The translations under genes and the position numbers were made by a program. The notes below the pieces were generated by a model. The model made no database searches, was not told where the DNA came from, and was given only the letters and a program-made list of their open reading frames with translations. Shown here one piece after another: positions 5,542-7,019 of a stretch of 7,019 nt of DNA (the stretch's first letter is position 1; every line of letters starts with the position of its first letter). Source of the stretch: an uncultured Elusimicrobiales bacterium (GTDB lineage: Bacteria; Elusimicrobiota; Elusimicrobia; Elusimicrobiales; Elusimicrobiaceae); contig CALUZE010000067.1 in assembly GCA_944325235.1 (NCBI GenBank), forward strand, positions 1 to 7,019, written 5' to 3'.

Positions 5542-6711
5542 TCAAGCGGCTAAACGCGAGAAAGGCGAAATTTTGCGCAGCCGTTCAATAATCGCCGGCA
5601 ATTCTTTGAGCACCAGGTCAATATCGGCCTCGGTCGTTTGGTCCGACAGCGAAAACCGGATAGACCCGTGCGCAAATTGGAACGGCACGCCCATCGCGCG
5701 CAGCACGTGCGAAGGCTCCAGCGAGCCGGACGTGCACGCCGACCCGGACGAGGCGCAAACGCCCAAGTCGTTTAAGTACATCAAAATAGATTCGCCTTCA
5801 ATGTAGCCGAAGCTGATGTTGGTGGTATTGGGTACGCGGTGTTCCGGGTCTCCGTTTACTTTTACATCCGGCACCGTGGCCAAAATGCCTTTTTCCAGCT
5901 TGTCGCGCAAGGCGGCAATCCGTTCGTTTGTGCCGTCGGTCAGGCGTTTTTGGGCCAGTTCGGCCGCTTTGCCTAATCCCACAATATACGGTACGTTTTC
6001 CGTGCCGGCACGGCGGTGACGTTCCTGGTGGCCGCCCATCAAATACGGCATAAACAGCGTGCCGCGGCGCACGTACAAGGCGCCCACGCCTTTCGGCCCG
6101 TGGAATTTGTGCCCGGAGAGCGAAAGCATATCCGCCCCCGCTTCCTGCACGTTGACCGGGATTTTGCCTACGGCCTGTACGGCGTCCGTATGAAAGAGGG
6201 CGCCCTTTTCGTGCGTCAGGCGGGCAATTTCGGCGATGGGGAAAATCGTTCCCGTTTCGCTGTTGGCCCACATCACGGACACCAAGGCCGTATCCTCATC
6301 CAGTACGTTTTTAAAGCGTTCCATATCAAAACGCCCCAGCGAATCCACCCCGATAAAATCCACCCGGTAGCCTTTGGCTTCCAGGTATTTATAGGGTTCC
6401 ATAATGGCCGGGTGTTCCACGGCGGACGTAATGATGTGCTTCTTTTTGGGTTGCGTGCGCACGGCGGAAAAAATGGCGGTGTTGTCGCTTTCCGTGGCGC
6501 AGGAAGTAAAGATAATCTCGTCCGCGTGTGCGGCGCCGATAAAATCCGCCACCTGCTGGCGGGCGTGATCAATCACGTGGCGGTTGTTGCCGCCGAACGT
6601 GTGCATACTGGAGGCGTTGCCGTACTTTTCGGAAAAATACGGCAGCATCGCTTCCACCACGGCCGGAGCGCATTGGGTGGTAGCGTTGTTATCCAAGTAA
6701 ATCACTTTCAT
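5542..6711 (-). CDS. nifS: cysteine desulfurase, NifS type
   Basis: Pyridoxal-phosphate enzyme that takes sulfur from L-cysteine as a protein persulfide and delivers it to a scaffold for Fe-S cluster assembly, in the cytoplasm. 389 residues, the usual length. Landmarks: YLDNNATT (5-12) at the N-terminus; VEHP with His100 stacking on the cofactor; HTDAVQ (174-179) with Asp176 and Gln179; SLSGHKFHGPKG with the Schiff-base Lys202; RRAGTEN (233-239); and SSGSACTSG with catalytic Cys326 in the short-loop form typical of NifS/IscS group I enzymes. HGSIRFSL (348-355) follows as expected. The start at 6711 lies one base after the nifU stop (TAATATG), with GGAG about ten bases upstream. The direct neighbour NifU is its expected sulfur acceptor. 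No nitrogenase genes are in view, so a general Fe-S role is the more cautious reading. Confidence 0.96.
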   Translation of the reverse strand: MKVIYLDNNATTQCAPAVVEAMLPYFSEKYGNASSMHTFGGNNRHVIDHARQQVADFIGAAHADEIIFTSCATESDNTAIFSAVRTQPKKKHIITSAVEHPAIMEPYKYLEAKGYRVDFIGVDSLGRFDMERFKNVLDEDTALVSVMWANSETGTIFPIAEIARLTHEKGALFHTDAVQAVGKIPVNVQEAGADMLSLSGHKFHGPKGVGALYVRRGTLFMPYLMGGHQERHRRAGTENVPYIVGLGKAAELAQKRLTDGTNERIAALRDKLEKGILATVPDVKVNGDPEHRVPNTTNISFGYIEGESILMYLNDLGVCASSGSACTSGSLEPSHVLRAMGVPFQFAHGSIRFSLSDQTTEADIDLVLKELPAIIERLRKISPFSRLAA

Positions 6712-6712
6712 A

Positions 6713-7019
6713 TTAAGCCTGCTCCACGGTGAGGGATGGATCCACCTTTTCCTTCAGCGTTTTTTCAATAAAATTCTTGAGCGTGCCCGCCGCACCGGCG
6801 CAGCCGCTGCACATACCCGTCAGGCGGATCTTTACGGTCGTCCCGTCCAAATCCACCAGCTCGGCCGAGCCGCCGTCCATATTCAGTTTCGGGCGGACGT
6901 CTTCTTCCAGCACGAGTTCAATGGTTTTGATTTTTTCCACCACCGTCATTTGGGCAAACGGTTTCTTTTCCCCGGTGGACGGGGCCGCACTGGCGCCGTT
7001 TACTTTATCCAAAATCTTT
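6713..7019 (-). CDS. nifU: NifU-type Fe-S scaffold, C-terminal Nfu domain (5' end beyond window)
   Basis: The visible 101 codons hold an Nfu domain: EDVRPKLNMDGGSAEL, then KIRLTG and MCSGCAGAAGTL. The CxxC pair (codons at 6800-6811) binds a transferable [4Fe-4S] cluster, and the protein ends with a helix and EKVDPSLTVEQA. Upstream lies a Ser/Ala/Pro/Lys linker. The frame stays open to the window edge with no Shine-Dalgarno or good ATG. A TTG at 7012 could be read as a start, but the linker and the pairing with nifS suggest a longer NifU whose IscU-like N-terminal domain lies outside the window. The C-terminal tail resembles that of Helicobacter-type NifU proteins, from memory of that family. 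It supplies the scaffold onto which NifS loads sulfur. A stand-alone Nfu carrier is the alternative. Confidence 0.88.
   Translation of the reverse strand, partial: KILDKVNGASAAPSTGEKKPFAQMTVVEKIKTIELVLEEDVRPKLNMDGGSAELVDLDGTTVKIRLTGMCSGCAGAAGTLKNFIEKTLKEKVDPSLTVEQA

Noticed and set aside
6016..6732. 238-codon plus-strand reading frame
   Set aside because: It lies entirely opposite nifS, whose active-site motifs are all present. The antisense product has no recognisable family features.
5542..7019. Reading nifU/nifS as evidence of nitrogen fixation
   Set aside because: NifU/NifS pairs serve general Fe-S assembly in many anaerobes and in Helicobacter. No nitrogenase or other nif gene is visible.
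1..7019. CRISPR array, tRNA or rRNA gene, insertion sequence, phage or defence system
   Set aside because: No regularly spaced repeats, cloverleaf-like or rRNA-like stretch, transposase motif or terminal inverted repeat was seen. Nearly all bases are accounted for by six housekeeping or envelope genes.

Overview
The window holds six genes, all on the minus strand and read right to left. No plausible gene lies on the plus strand. In order of transcription they are the 3' end of a NifU-type Fe-S scaffold gene (entering at the right edge), nifS cysteine desulfurase, two tandem UshA-like secreted 5'-nucleotidase paralogs, a third and very divergent member of the same family that is a predicted lipoprotein and has lost almost all its metal ligands, and a dusB-type tRNA-dihydrouridine synthase that runs off the left edge. 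Coding density is very high. The only non-coding stretches are about 50 bases (5490-5541) and about 80 bases (3947-4025), and each contains a rho-independent terminator hairpin.

Layout. 5542-7019 is a Fe-S cluster unit: nifU and nifS separated by one base and closed by a terminator at 5505-5536. 4026-5489 is the first nucleotidase. Its Shine-Dalgarno sits directly against the U-tract of the nifS terminator, and it is followed by its own terminator at 3985-4020. 1-3946 looks like one tightly coupled unit: second nucleotidase, a one-base gap, the degenerate lipoprotein paralog, an ATGA overlap, then dusB. Two start codons were moved inward from the longest reading frame (to 5489 and 3946) because good Shine-Dalgarno sequences and clean signal peptides fit those starts.

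Likely biology. The two intact nucleotidases carry Sec signal peptides and full metallophosphatase and substrate-domain motifs. They should dephosphorylate nucleotides outside the inner membrane, supplying nucleosides and phosphate. The third paralog keeps recognisable substrate-domain motifs but has replaced six of seven expected metal ligands, so it is best read as a membrane-anchored pseudoenzyme, perhaps a nucleotide- or nucleoside-binding partner. DusB and NifU/NifS are cytoplasmic RNA-modification and Fe-S assembly functions.

Most unusual points: the pseudoenzyme, and a three-armed RNA arrangement at 3949-4020 in which the 5' arm of a terminator is perfectly complementary (14 nt) to the ribosome-binding region of the next gene.

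Organism. Secreted nucleotidases plus a lipobox protein suggest a diderm bacterium. A NifU/NifS pair of this type is common in anaerobes and in some epsilonproteobacteria. Base composition is mixed to moderately GC-rich with frequent A/T runs. A gut-associated anaerobe, possibly of the Elusimicrobiota, is a weak guess from gene style only; nothing in the sequence fixes the taxon.
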